NCBI RefSeq assembly: GCF_001411555.2
Contig: NC_049916.1
Span: 6,820,001 to 6,884,000 of the forward strand
Length of the DNA: 64,000 bases
Reading direction: 5' to 3'
Source of the DNA: Juglans regia
Lineage: Eukaryota > Streptophyta > Magnoliopsida > Fagales > Juglandaceae
The notes beneath the pieces were generated by a model, which did not search any database, was not told where the DNA came from, and saw only the letters and a program-made list of their open reading frames with translations. Shown piece after piece: positions 46,510-57,943 of the stretch (positions are counted from its first letter, which is position 1; each line of letters opens with the position of its first letter). The translations under genes and the position numbers were made by a program.

Positions 46510-46995
46510 CTGGTGAACGAAAAACCAGACCGAACCAAACTAAACCAGGGAGCTAGTTCGGTCCAGTTTAAAACCGGTTTGGTCCGGTACTGATTTTATT
46601 TTTTTCAAAACTGGTTGAAATCGGTCAAGTTCCAGTTTTCTTTTTTCTAATACCGGATCGAACTTATATAAATATGTATATATATATTTTATATTATATA
46701 AAATATTATTTATATAATTTTTATATATCATATATATGATTATATATAAAATAATTTTATATTATATCATAAATTGCAAATTAATATAACATTAAATTTT
46801 AAAATCCTATTATTCATGTCTAATAATCTAACAACATAAAATTAATATAACATTTTATATAATATTATCATTAAAAAATTTAGTTTTATAACATAAAATT
46901 TTAATCTTAAACATCAATATATTTGATCATATGTTATTAATATAAACTATATATATTAAGGATAAATACATTTTATGACATGATAAATACATTTT
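46510..46995. mobile_element. hAT-like fragment related to 19250-19976
   Basis: The left part (46514-46670) is rich in CCGG, GGTCCGG, GACCGAACC and AACCGGTTTGG words, and is followed by a long AT-only core. This is the same layout as the 727-bp hAT-like element, but diverged. The right end is not visible because the LINE (47013) and the gypsy element (53013) interrupt the AT-rich core, which seems to continue at 52936-53012. Confidence 0.55.
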
Positions 46996-47097
46996 TATAC
47001 ATTTGATCATATTTTTTTTTTTTATGAAGAAACTGATCTCATTAATCAACTTCAAACGCATACAAGAAAACCAGTATTACAAAGGAAAAAAACAGGA

Positions 47098-50000
47098 TCA
47101 TTGACTCATTTCCTTAGAAACCACATGAAAAATACAAGAGGGGCATATCTCGATATCATACATGTCTTCAGTACACTCGAAAGCCGCTTGAGCAAGCCTG
47201 TGAGCTGCCATGTTAGCCTCCCGGTATACATGTGAGATTGACCACACAGCAGCTGAGGTTAGAACCTCTTTGGCATCTGATATGAGACAACCACCTAAGC
47301 TCCAGTTAGGACTATCTTGGTTCATTTGGTCCACTACCTGCTTTGAGTCCCCCTCCAAACAGAAGTGTCTTATTCCAATTTCCTTACAAAAAACACAAGC
47401 CAAAAGTAGCCCATATGCTTCAGCATAAAAAACACAGCCCCTCAAGGGTATGTTAGCACGAAGGGCACCTATCACAAGACCTTGATGATCTCTGATAATT
47501 ACCCCAATGCCAATCCTTCCCATCCTTGTTTGCACAGCTGCATCTCAATTCACTTTTAGACTTCCTACTACAGGTTTAGTCCATCTGTGAACCCTTGCCA
47601 TATTCTCAAGGTTAGCACTAACATCCTTCTGCAGAGCCTCATTATGAAGAGACAATTCTGTCCTGGCCTGTGCAATGATTTCCCGAGGGTGTTTAAAGGC
47701 TTTTCCATGTAAGACATCATTTCTTCTCGCCCATATCACCCTCATTGTAACAGCTACCTCATTTAACTCCTCTGATTCAAGCTCGCCAATCAATTCTGCC
47801 CAAATATTAAAAAACAAATCACTATGAGAAGAAACTTTTTGCACTTTCATTGGACCTTGACACCAAACATCTTGAGCACCACTACATCACCATAAGGCAT
47901 GCCCAGAAGTCTCATGTTCTCTCTTACATATTAAACAGATGCTATCCTTTACCACCTTTCTTCTTTTCAGGTTAGCCATAGTGGGCAAGACTTCACTGCA
48001 TGCCCTCCAAACAAACATTTTGGTGGCAGGAGGTACCTTGAGCTTCCAAATGGACCTCCACACTTAGCAGTCCATTGTTCTGCCTGAAGACTCTCCTATT
48101 TGCTCTCTTTCCAATTCTTTGCCAAGATAGTATCCACTTTTAACTGTGTAGCTACCATTAGGAGTAAATTGCCAAGTAAGTTTGTCTTCTCTTCCTCCTA
48201 AGCTGATGAGTATTGCTTTTATGCCCTCTATTTCCTTATGAGTAAATCATTCAGATATGAGGGACTCCTGCCATATCTTCAGTTGAGGATCAATGATGTC
48301 ACTAACTTTGTCACACCAGCAGTCAGCATCTCGAGGAGTCAAAATGTTATGTGTAGGTAACGAGGGTATCCATCTGTCTTGCCAGATGTTAATCTTCTAT
48401 CCATTTCCAACCCTCCAAATGAGGCCTTTTTTTAACAGAGTTAATCCAGCATGTATTCCTCTCCATCCAAAAGAAGGCCCAAATCCCAGCTTTGCATCAA
48501 GCAAATTTCCTTGGTTGAAGTACTTTTGCTTTAGAATTTGTGCCATTAGGGATGTAGGATTTTGGAGGATCCTTCATCCCTGTTTGGAGAGTAAGGCAAT
48601 GTTAAAACATCTTAGATCTCGAAATCCAAGCCCTCCCATATCCTTCCTGCCACTAAGTTGCTCCCAATTGACCCATTGAATTTTTGAAGAGTCTTCATTG
48701 AATCCCCACCAAAACCTCCTTAGAATCTGGTTCAATTTCCTTGTTATAGATGCTGGTAAAAGGAACATCCCCATTGCATAGGTGGGAATGGCTTGAAGCA
48801 CAGCTTTGAGCAATATTTCCTTTCCTGCTGCAGAAAGAAATTTGGTCCTCCAATTAGTAACCCGAGACCAAGTTCTATCAATTAAAGAGTGGAAAGAGGC
48901 TATCTTCTTCCTACCCACCAAAGTAGGTAAACCCAGGTATTTCTCAAAATTGGATGTGGATTGGACACCTACTAGATGCATGATCTGCTGTTGGGTCATC
49001 AGTGCAGTGTTCTTGCTAAAATAAATTGCAGACTTGTCCTTGTTTAAAACCTGTCCTGATCCTTTCTCATATAGCTCAAGGATATTAAGGACACACTTAA
49101 TTTCCTCATACTTGGCTTGGCAGAACAAGAGGCTATCATCAGCAAAGAAGAGGTGGTTTACTTTAACTGGACCTCTGCCGATAGCCACAAAAGTTAAACT
49201 GCCACATGCCTCAGCATGTTTGAGGAGAGAAGAGAGGGCTTCAGCACATAGAATAAATAAGTAGGGTGACAAGGGGTCTCCTTCTTAGGCCTCTCAAAGG
49301 TACAAACTTTTTCTGAGGTTCTCCATTAACAAGTATTGAATAAGAAACATAAGTTAGGCAAGCTTTTGTGATATGGATCCAATGTCCAGGAAAGTCCATT
49401 TTGATCATGATGGCTTCAATAAATTTCCACTCTACGCTGTCATAGGCTTTACTCATGTCCAATTTTAGAGCCATGAATCCTTTCTTCCCTTTCATTCTAG
49501 AGTTCATAAAGTGGAGGACCTCATAGGCTACCAAAGTGTTATCAGATATGAGCCTTCCAGGCACAAAGGCACTCTGATTGGGGGCAATGATTTGAGGCAG
49601 TATGTGTTTTAGTCTATTTGCCATAGTTTTTGACACAACCTTGTATAAAACATTACATAGACTTATGGGTTTGTAATCCACTACTCTTTTGGGGCTTTGA
49701 ACTTTAGTTATAAGAGTAGTAAATGTGTCATTAACCTCACTGAGAGAGCCACCATGATTGAGGAAATCAAGAGCAAAGTTACAAACTTGATCCCCCACTA
49801 CCTCCCAGCTTTTTTGATAGAATTGGGCAGGAAAACCATCAGAGCTTGGTGACCCCAAGGGATTCATTTTAAAAACAGCTGTAGTGATTTCTTCCCTGGT
49901 GAAAGGATTTAAAAGCCAAGCCTTCATATCCATGTCTAATTTGGTGTCCATTACTTGCAAACATTGGTCAATAGATAAAGGTTGGGATGTAGTGAATAGA

Positions 50001-51208
50001 GAGGAGAAAAAACATGTGAATACCTCACCAATTTCTGACTGGTCAGTGACAACCCTGCCTTGAGAATCTTCTATGCTTTTGACTACATTGATCTTCTTTC
50101 TCTGGCTTGCTTGCATGTGAAAATACTAAGTGTTTCTGTCCCCATGCTTCAGCCAGTGTTGCTTTGCCCTTTGCTTCCACTTTATATCATTAGCTGTAAT
50201 GGCAGATACCACCTCCTCTTGAATTTTTGTCATAGCTGCCACGTTCTCACCTGTACTAGAATTCTGAAGGTGCCCAATATTTTGAGTCCCATTTTTTATG
50301 ATCTGATCCTCTTCTTGCTTAAGAGTTTGCCTCCATGTCATGAGACCCTTTTGGCATAGTTCAAGCTGTGTCCTTAAGGATTTTGCCTGACAATTTGTTA
50401 TACCAGCATTTTGCCAAGCCTCACTCACCACCTTCAGACATTCTTCCTTTATTTCCCAGGCCATCTCATATCTAAAGCACCATCTTCTTTTCTTCCTCCC
50501 ATTAGTGGTGTTGTGTAAACTAATTGACAAGGGGGAGTGATCAGATCTAATGGCAGGAAGAACATTATAGACACCATGGCAATATAACTCATTCCATTCT
50601 TTATTTCCAAAAGCTCTGTCAATTTTTTCTTTTATATCATTACCACTTCTGTTATTTGACCAAGTAAACCTTTGCCCATATGAATGTATATCATGGAGAC
50701 CACAGTATTCCACGGCTTGTCTAAAGTCCTCAATCTGTTTATATGGTCTGCTGGCTCCACCAATCTTATCACTCTGATGAAGAATCTCATTAAAATCCCC
50801 AGCACATAACCATGCTATGGAAGTGGTGGGTTTTAGCATCTTAAGTAATTGCCAACTACTGCCTCTCTTCCCAGTGTCAGGATGTCCATAGAAGCCCGTG
50901 AATTGCCATGTTCGTCCATTTCCTTTCTCCTGGATCAGAGCACTAACGTGCCATTTAGTGTAATTAATGATGTTAACACACCAATCATCTTTCCAAAGGA
51001 GGGCAATACCCCCACTAAGTCCCATACATTCTACTGTAAAGCACCCATCCATTTGCAAAAACCTCCTAACTGCCTCCATTTTATTTCTTCTGCATTTAGT
51101 TTCCACAAGGAAAACTAAATTGGGGTACTTTTCCTTAGTTAGATTCCTAAGGACCTTAACTGTCCGAGGGTTCCCAAGCCCTCGGCAGTTCCACACTAGA
51201 ATGCTCAT
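47098..51208 (-). pseudogene. LINE ORF2 (endonuclease, reverse transcriptase, RNase H), several lesions
   Basis: The replicase of the LINE. The apurinic endonuclease domain starts right at the ATG (SILVWNCRGLGNP; GDFNEIL; SDHSPLSI). Reverse transcriptase follows (ISLCNVLYKVVSKTMANRLK, LDMSKAYDSVEW, FFADDSLLF), then the C-terminal region with cysteines (ICLICKREHE) and an RNase H domain (47535-47098, IGVIIRDHQG, FYAEAYGLLLA, EGDSKQVVDQ, REANMAAHRLAQ). Visible lesions: TAG at 50126-50128, a frameshift near 49280 just before SPYLFIL, a stop at 48574-48576, further stops to 47850, and TGA at 47545. Otherwise one frame runs through. The start overlaps the ORF1 stop as ATGA. Confidence 0.93.
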
Positions 51209-52722
51209 TGGTCATGGCAGGGCTGGAAGCCAGCCTCTGCCTTAACCATGGGAATATCTGTGATATTATGGCTTCTCTTTTTCTTTTTTGAACTAGCCTC
51301 CTGTAAAGTTGGGCTCCTTTTACACCCCCTCGCATACATATTCCTAGCATTGTATTTTGAGTTGTCAACTAGTTTTGACTTACTTTTGCCTTTTGTATTA
51401 GTCTCACACTCCCGGGCCTTCCTTTTCCATTTCCTCAAAGTCCTCAGACCCTCAACCTTTGCCATTGGCATGATAATATCTTCACTAGGTCGTTTATTCA
51501 GGGCCATCCTTCTATCATCATGTTGAATAGAAGAAACTACACCAATAGTGGGTGCAACCCTGCTGCCATTATTGGAACTTTCCTTCGTACCCCTTTCAAG
51601 CCCTATACCCCTCATAGGGTCATGAGGGCTATATGTCCCCGACATTAGGTTAGCTGCAAAATCCTCCCCCACGTGGAGACCCTGGATCTCCTGAGGGCCA
51701 CTAGGTTCTAAGCACCTAGCCTCCTCCTGTCCAAATATAGCCTTTTTCTGGTCAGAGGATTGACTTACACCCTGGCTTCTAGCCATATTCCCAATGCATG
51801 AATCCTTAGCAGCTCCTTCTCCTGCTTTTTCTTCTGTAGGTGACAGATTGGTGCCTGCCTGAGACCCTCCTTCCTTCTTTTCCGCTGACACCTTCTCCAT
51901 TTTCTCTACCACCTCTTTTGAATGGACTTCTGATGTGCGGTGCACCAACATATATTGGACCATAGTACCCTCTCCCCCTTTCTGACCCGTCTGTTGGTTG
52001 TTTCCTCCCATTGATCCACCGTATCTATCGAAGATGTTTGTGTTCCTGGGTTGTCCTCGAAGCCATGGACCATACTGAGATGGGGGCAATGTATCTCCTT
52101 GCTGAGCATTACAAGCTGTTGAGCAGCCATTGCCTTTGTGATTAAGAATTCCACACTAAAAACAAAAGTTTTGCAGCCTCTCGTATTTGAATGAGATCCA
52201 GTGTTGTTTGTCATCCAGCCTTAACCATTTCCCTCGTAGTAAAGGTTTGTTGAGGTCCATAGCCACCTTTACTCTAAGGCATCTTCCCCATGCACGTCCA
52301 TCTGCTTCTGCTTCTACTCTAATGACCAGGCCTATAGCCTCTGCAAACTGCTCACCGAAACCTTCTGTCATGACTAATAGTGGAAGATTGTGTAATTGTA
52401 TCCAAAATGGCTCAAAACAGAACTTCAACCCATCTATGGATTCCTTCTCATCCACCTCCATCATGGTGAGGAGGTGTCTGTCAAAAAACCATGGACGTCC
52501 ACTCAGCACCTTTTCTTTGTCCTCTATTTTTTGAAACTCGATCAAGAAGCACTGATCACCAAGCTCCTTAAAGGTCACCCACCCATCCAATCTCCATATT
52601 TGAGACATTGTGATTCTGAATCCTTCAATGTTCACTGCCTTCTCCGTCATAGCCTTCCAAACAATACAATACTTTCCTCCTTTTTTTCGCCATTGAAACT
52701 CTTCTGTTGGACGTGGAAGCAT
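51205..52722 (-). pseudogene. LINE ORF1 (DUF4283 and zinc knuckle) with one stop
   Basis: The RNA-binding protein of the LINE. Residues 1-190 form a DUF4283-type domain (YCIVWKAMTEKAVNIEGF, VLSGRPWFFDRHLL, WIQLHNLPLL, LRVKVAMDLNKPL). It is followed by a CX2CX4HX4C zinc knuckle (C..CGILNHKGNGC) and a long low-complexity, basic C-terminal region ending at the TGA 51207-51205. A single TAG at about 52155-52153 lies inside the knuckle, between its first two cysteines. Frames before and after the stop are the same. The ATG at 52722 is the first in frame. The final TGA overlaps the ORF2 start. Confidence 0.9.
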
Positions 52723-53012
52723 GCACTTTCTTCTTTAGAAAGGTGTAATCTTTACCAACGTGATGCCAGGTCCTCCGCCTCCATCGCGTCTATCTACTCA
52801 ACGATACTATCAACAATCAAAACCAACTCACCGAAGTGAGACTTAAACCTTTGTTGAAACAACAAAGGCACTGGAACCTCACGCTTTCTCCCAGAGAAAG
52901 GGAAGGCACTCCTAAAAGTATACATTTGATCATATACACTCATATAAAAAGTGTATGTAACTATCATATTATCACTAGCTAACATATATGTAACCAAGCA
53001 TATTATCACTAA

Positions 53013-53695
53013 TGTTGATGTCGTGTTTCGCGGGCCTGGGCAACTTCTCACCCTCGGTATCCAAGCGCGATCTTGCACAATCAAAACGGAGAGAAGGGAC
53101 CTCATGGTCCATTAATCCTCCGATGCTTAAGTCAGTATCTAGAACCAGGGAGGAAACCAGAAAACGTGAACCAGGATGATAATATTTATATATATATATA
53201 TAAATATATTACCTATCGTTGGGTTGACCCCTATTTATAATTACCATGTCGGATTTTCCCACGGTGGTGTTCTGGGTAGAGTGGGCGATTCGTCCTTCGT
53301 ATTTCATTGTCGAGCAGCTTTCGCGTTGTTTTCTTATTGAGCAGCGATGGCCCCAGGACCTTCTTTGTTCACTGCTCTGACCCTGGGCCGCATTCAATGT
53401 TGCATACCCTGCACCCTAGGATGCATTTAATGCGACGGAGCCTCTGTTCTGGGCCCATTAAATGCGACATGGCCTCTGCTTTGGGCCGCATTAAATGTGA
53501 CGTGGCCTCTGCTCCAAATTCCCTTCGTCTGGCGATGCATGTCACAGTTTTCTTTCCTTTCTCTATAGTCTTCCTCCAGATCTCTTGCCCCAACCAGATC
53601 CGTTTGTCCCAGTTCTAATTTGGGCTTTACTTTATCAACTTGGGCTCCTACAACCGGGCTGGGCTCTATCGGTGGCCCAACTCCTGCACTTAACA
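53013..53695 (-). repeat. 3' LTR of the Tat-type element
   Basis: The plus-strand left edge is TGTTGATGTCG at 53013, preceded by AT-rich target DNA. The plus-strand right edge is tentatively CACTTAACA at 53695, so that on the minus strand the LTR reads TGTTAAGTG...CATCAACA. The right edge is uncertain, since a purine-rich tract at 53726-53738 could place it about 35-40 bases further right. GC-rich compared with the flanking host DNA. Confidence 0.65.
53394..53520. repeat. Short tandem repeat of about 37 bp in the Tat LTR
   Basis: GCATTTAATGCGACGGAGCC, CCATTAAATGCGACATGGCC and GCATTAAATGTGACGTGGCC occur at 53422, 53456 and 53493, each followed by TCTGCT/TCTGTT. Three units of 34-37 bases. Repeats of this type are common in U3 regions of LTRs. 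Confidence 0.75.
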
Positions 53696-54962
53696 CTCCC
53701 TGTCGTCGTGGACCGAAGCCAATGATTTTCCCCATTCCAGTACCCTGTGAATTTTAACCACACTTGTGGGCTGGAAATTCAAAATAATTCCTTTCTTTTT
53801 AACCCAGCGTCGGTTTGTTTACCTTTTTTTTTTTTAATGCGCATGCGGTAATAATGTCGCGCCATCTTTCTGTTATCGAGGTGCCTCTCCAAATTCTGCG
53901 ATGTCCCTTTAATTCAAAGGCTATTTATTATGCCGCACCCCTTTTATACCTACGCTCCGTCTCTTACCTTTCTCCTTCTTTGATGCCTTCGTCGTACATT
54001 CTCGACTGCCCTTTCGATTTCTCTTCTTCACCTTTCGCCATGACTAAACAGGTTGTCGATGAATCTCACTTCAAATACTTCGTAGGACATCGATGGGTTT
54101 CCTCCATGACCAAGCCATAGCTTCGCACTTTTTGTAGGGAGTTCCCACTCCCCGACGGGACCTCGGTCAAGGTTCCATCGTCTCGCGTTAACATGGTAGA
54201 TCGCCAAGGTCTAGCGCCGGCAGTGGCGCTCTACCCCCACATGTTCTCAATCGGGCTTCGCCTCCCGTTCTGCCATCATGTCCGCGACGTCCTGGACTAC
54301 CTGAAACTTGCCCTCGCACAACTTAATCCCAATGCCTGGCGTTTGCTCTCTGCCAGTTGCATGGCCTTTCGTCTAGTTCTGTTCGATTCAGAAGATTACC
54401 CTGACCTAACCGCTCGTGAATTTCTGAGCGTGTACCAAATTACTCGACTTGACAGGAATTACTGCAGTTTCCAGTCTTATACGGCCAAGAGGCATTTTGA
54501 GTCTTTGGAGAGGCGTTACTCTTCAATAAAAGAGTGGCACTGGCGGTTCTTCTTTATAAGGGGCACTGGTTGGGAGTGCCCCGAGGGGGAAAATGAATAT
54601 GGTGAATTCCATGTTCGGTCAGTGTGGGGCAAGGTCAAGACCACCAAATCATTGGCCATTACCCTGTCGGAGAGGGAGGAGCTCCGAGTCGCTTCCTTCG
54701 TTTCCTTGTCCTCCCGCCCCATAACCACGTACTGGGTAGGGACTTCTTGTCAGGTCTGCTTTCCCCGACCGAGGGAAAAAGTCCCGCTCCTTCCTCTCCA
54801 GAAGAGGAATGCTCCAAACGACAGCGTACTGAACCGAAGGTGCCCACTCCCCCTAGGTCCGTTCCCACCGAAGAACCCCTCATTGCTCTACCCCATCCTT
54901 CTAAACCCGAAGCTGCCCAGTGGAAGGGGAGGAGTTCTCGACGAGTGGAATTCGGGGGAGAG

Positions 54963-57943
54963 TGTAATGCCCCGTTCCCGAGGGTCCGGAGAGTTAACTC
55001 ATATAACCTGATAATTAACTCTAACAAGGCTAGAGTACTTCCAAATTCAAGGATATATATATATTTTCCCAAATCTCAAATCAAACGTAAATACTTCCAT
55101 TAAATAAACCATATAGACTCATCTATCAAATTTTTAATCCAGCAACCCAAATAAAATCAACTCTTCTTCATGTCTCAATAACAAACTAGAAATAATGAAA
55201 CATTAACATAAGTCTCCATAAACCGTCTAAATCCACTGAAGCAACTTAAGAAACATAAATAACTTCCAACATCAACATTAATACCACGAAATACGCATCA
55301 ACCATTCACTGTTAATCTTCTCCATAAACTCTAATACTGATCCTCAGCTGAACCATCAATGTCATCTGAAATATTATGGAGATAAGGGGGGGTGAGTTAT
55401 CAACAACTCAGTAAGCAGAGAACATATACCAGTGTATAACCATGAGCATTTATAGAAATCAGAATGCAGAACAAAACAATTTCATTTTCAGAGTGCGGAA
55501 GCAGAACATGTTATTAAAATATCAGAGTGAAGATTTAGAAATAATTTCATTCAAAACATTCTTTGGCATAACATAAAAGATCATCATCATCATCAGAACA
55601 TCATATCAGAACAGAGGCCATGTATAATCCCCATGGTAGGGTTGTGCATCTGCGGATAGCCAAGCAGAACATAAAACACTCTGTCACCAAGGTGTGCACT
55701 CTAAATAGAGACCACTACTATAACCCGTGGCAGGGCCGTATCCACTATTATTACCCGTGGTTGGGCCGTATCCACTATTATAACCCGTGGTTGGGCCGTA
55801 TCCACTATTATTACCCGTGGTTGGGTCGTATGCCACTATTATCACCCGTGGCAGGGTCGTAACTGAACAGAACAGAAACAGAATCAAATTCAGAATCAGA
55901 GAGTCATGCCAAAGGTTTTCAGAAATCACGTCTTTTCCAAACAGTGTACTGAACAAAATTTTTCGGAATAGAACAAAATCATATCACCACATAATTTATG
56001 CACAAATTTCATATTCGCTCTCATTTTCAAAGTTCAGAAATAAAATATCAAAAATAAGCTCATGTTTACACCAGTCATGACAGAAAATACGTTAGTCTTA
56101 AACAGAATCTCATGAGTAATGCAGAACAAATATTTGAGGTTGTTTTCAAATTTCTTTTCATAGCAGAACATGCACATTTTCCAAAAAGGACTTCAGTTCA
56201 TTTTATTTAATGCAAAGTCTAGCATAGGAACCCCGCTTACCTGGACTTCTTAGCTTTTTAGAAATTTCCTCAAAATGTCGATAATTAACAATCGTCCCCT
56301 ATCAAATAATCAAGTAATTCCCGTAAATTTTCAATCAATAACGTATTTCGGTATTTAAGCCTAAACTTATAAAATAACCTATTTAATTTTATAAAACCCT
56401 CAAAAGCCCAAAATATAACATCCCTTCCTAAAATTGGAAATGTCCATTCAATAACTTCAGCTAAAAACCTCTAAAAGTCTAACTTATTTACTATTGACGT
56501 GTAATCATAAAATCTAATACCAGCTAATATAATTACACCAAAATATTTTAAATTATATAGCGATCATATAATAAACTAAGTCATTGTAACAAATACAACA
56601 TTTCCAATTATTGCTTTGAAAGAAATAACAATTTTAAAGCATTTAGGAAACATATTTTTTTTTTTTTTTTACTAACATAATAAAAGACTTATCTGTATCA
56701 AAAACCCTTCGTAAATTTCAACCCAACCCAGCCGAAAAATAAAACCCATTTTAGAAACAAAATACATTCAAATCCTATTGGCTTAAGGGCAAAATGGTAA
56801 TCTCGTAAAAGTCTTCCCCTACCCACTAACTTACGTAACTGCAGTACTTATAACCATAAATTCCGACCGAAACTCACGAGTGAGGGACGACGTGCGACAG
56901 GAGCTCCCGTGAGGGAAGGAGATCGTGGAGGACCAGAGTTGCGGTGGGCGGAGGCTGTCCCGACGGCAGCGCACTGAAAGAGAGAGGGAGGAAGAGAGAT
57001 TAGCGGGAGAGAGACAGAGAGAGAGAAACGAGAGAGAGACGGAGAGGCAAGTTGAGTTCGGGGGGGCAGCTTACCGAGTGGAGAGTGACGAACCTGGATG
57101 GAATGCAGCGCCCAACGATACACGCTGTGCGGCGGCGCTCGGCTGGTTTGCGTCGAACAACAACAAACAGAAAATGAAAAACAAAGATACTCTATTTTCG
57201 GAGACAAAAACAGAGGTTCCTTCAATGGCTTGAACGATGGTTTAGGGTGGGACGCGACGGCAGCGTTGAGGCTGATTCGTGGGGTGCTGCTACGGGTAAG
57301 ACGCTGGCGGCAGCGACTGGATCGTGATGTGGAAGAGTTTGGCAGTGAGACTACCCTTCGGTGGTGGTTGTGCGGTTCTCGTGGGGCTCGGGCAGTGGTT
57401 ATAGCCTGGTGGTAAGCAAGGCTGCGGTGATGCTGGGGCGGCGTCACGGTACGCGGATAAGCTTTGGGGTGCTGCACGACTCGGGGTGCGAGGAACCGAG
57501 GGGATGGAGGCTGAGGAGGAAAAACTGGGCTATGGTTCGGCGTGGGAAGGCAGCGGCGCGAGCCTTCTTCGTATGAATATAAATAGACGATTGAACATGA
57601 AAAGAAAACCCTAGATGAAAACCAAACGGACGCGGGACGTGCATGAGGGACGTGTGTGTGCAAGCATGCCGTGAACGAAAGCGTGCGTGTATGCATGCTA
57701 TGCGACGGAAAAAAAAAAAGCCGTGCGAAAAATTAAAATAGACGGAAAGAGAAAGAATTAAAAAAAATGAAACATGCGGAAAAAAATAAAATAAATGGCC
57801 AAGAACTCCAAATTAAAAGAAAACAAAATCGCTACTCAAAATCGTAAATTAAGAACTTAAATAAACAATCAAGTTATAAAAATTAAATAAATAAGTAAAA
57901 AATCTAAAGTCCAATTATACCAATATTGGGTCCGGGTGTTACA
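54963..57943 (+). mobile_element. Solo-LTR-like element, 3.0 kb (family A)
   Basis: It starts TGTAATGCCCCG, ends GGGTGTTACA and has an exact 5-bp target duplication GAGAG (54958-54962 and 57944-57948). No pol is present. It is the same family as 4862-7448 in opposite orientation. It carries a 30-bp tandem array (55711-55861), a GGGGGTGAGTTATCAACAACTCAG motif and a purine tract (56970-57045). It splits the antisense gene of the Tat element, so it is younger than that insertion. The long open frames inside (for example 57696-56848 on the minus strand) are proline/serine/arginine-rich and are best explained by composition. Confidence 0.87.
55711..55861 (+). repeat. Five-copy 30-bp tandem array
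   Basis: The units begin at 55711, 55741, 55771, 55801 and 55831. Each contains CCACTATTATNACCCGTGG followed by TTGGGCCGTAT or CAGGGCCGTAT; the last has one extra base. The related element at 4862-7448 has a single equivalent (near 6730, reverse strand), so the array expanded within the family. Confidence 0.92.

Larger units (their letters stand above)
47013..52918 (-). mobile_element. Full-length L1-type LINE with 17-bp TSD
   Basis: The element is bounded by an exact 17-bp direct repeat, TATACATTTGATCATAT, at 46996-47012 and 52919-52935. The minus-strand 3' end has a poly(A) tail (T-run at 47012-47023). Reading from 52918 it contains a 5' leader of about 200 bases, ORF1, ORF2 (endonuclease, reverse transcriptase, zinc-binding region, RNase H) and a short 3' end. 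Length is 5.9 kb, full size for plant L1. ORF1 has one stop and ORF2 several lesions, so this copy is dead but not ancient. Confidence 0.97.

Noticed and set aside
54193..55011. Frame running from the antisense gene into the solo-LTR-like element
   Set aside because: The last part (after 54963) is inside the inserted element, marked by the GAGAG duplication, and is not original protein.
56848..57696. Minus-strand frame of 282 codons in the 3-kb element
   Set aside because: Ser/Pro/Arg-rich, lies over the GA/CT tract, not conserved with the sister element as a protein. Overlapping plus-strand frames are equally open.
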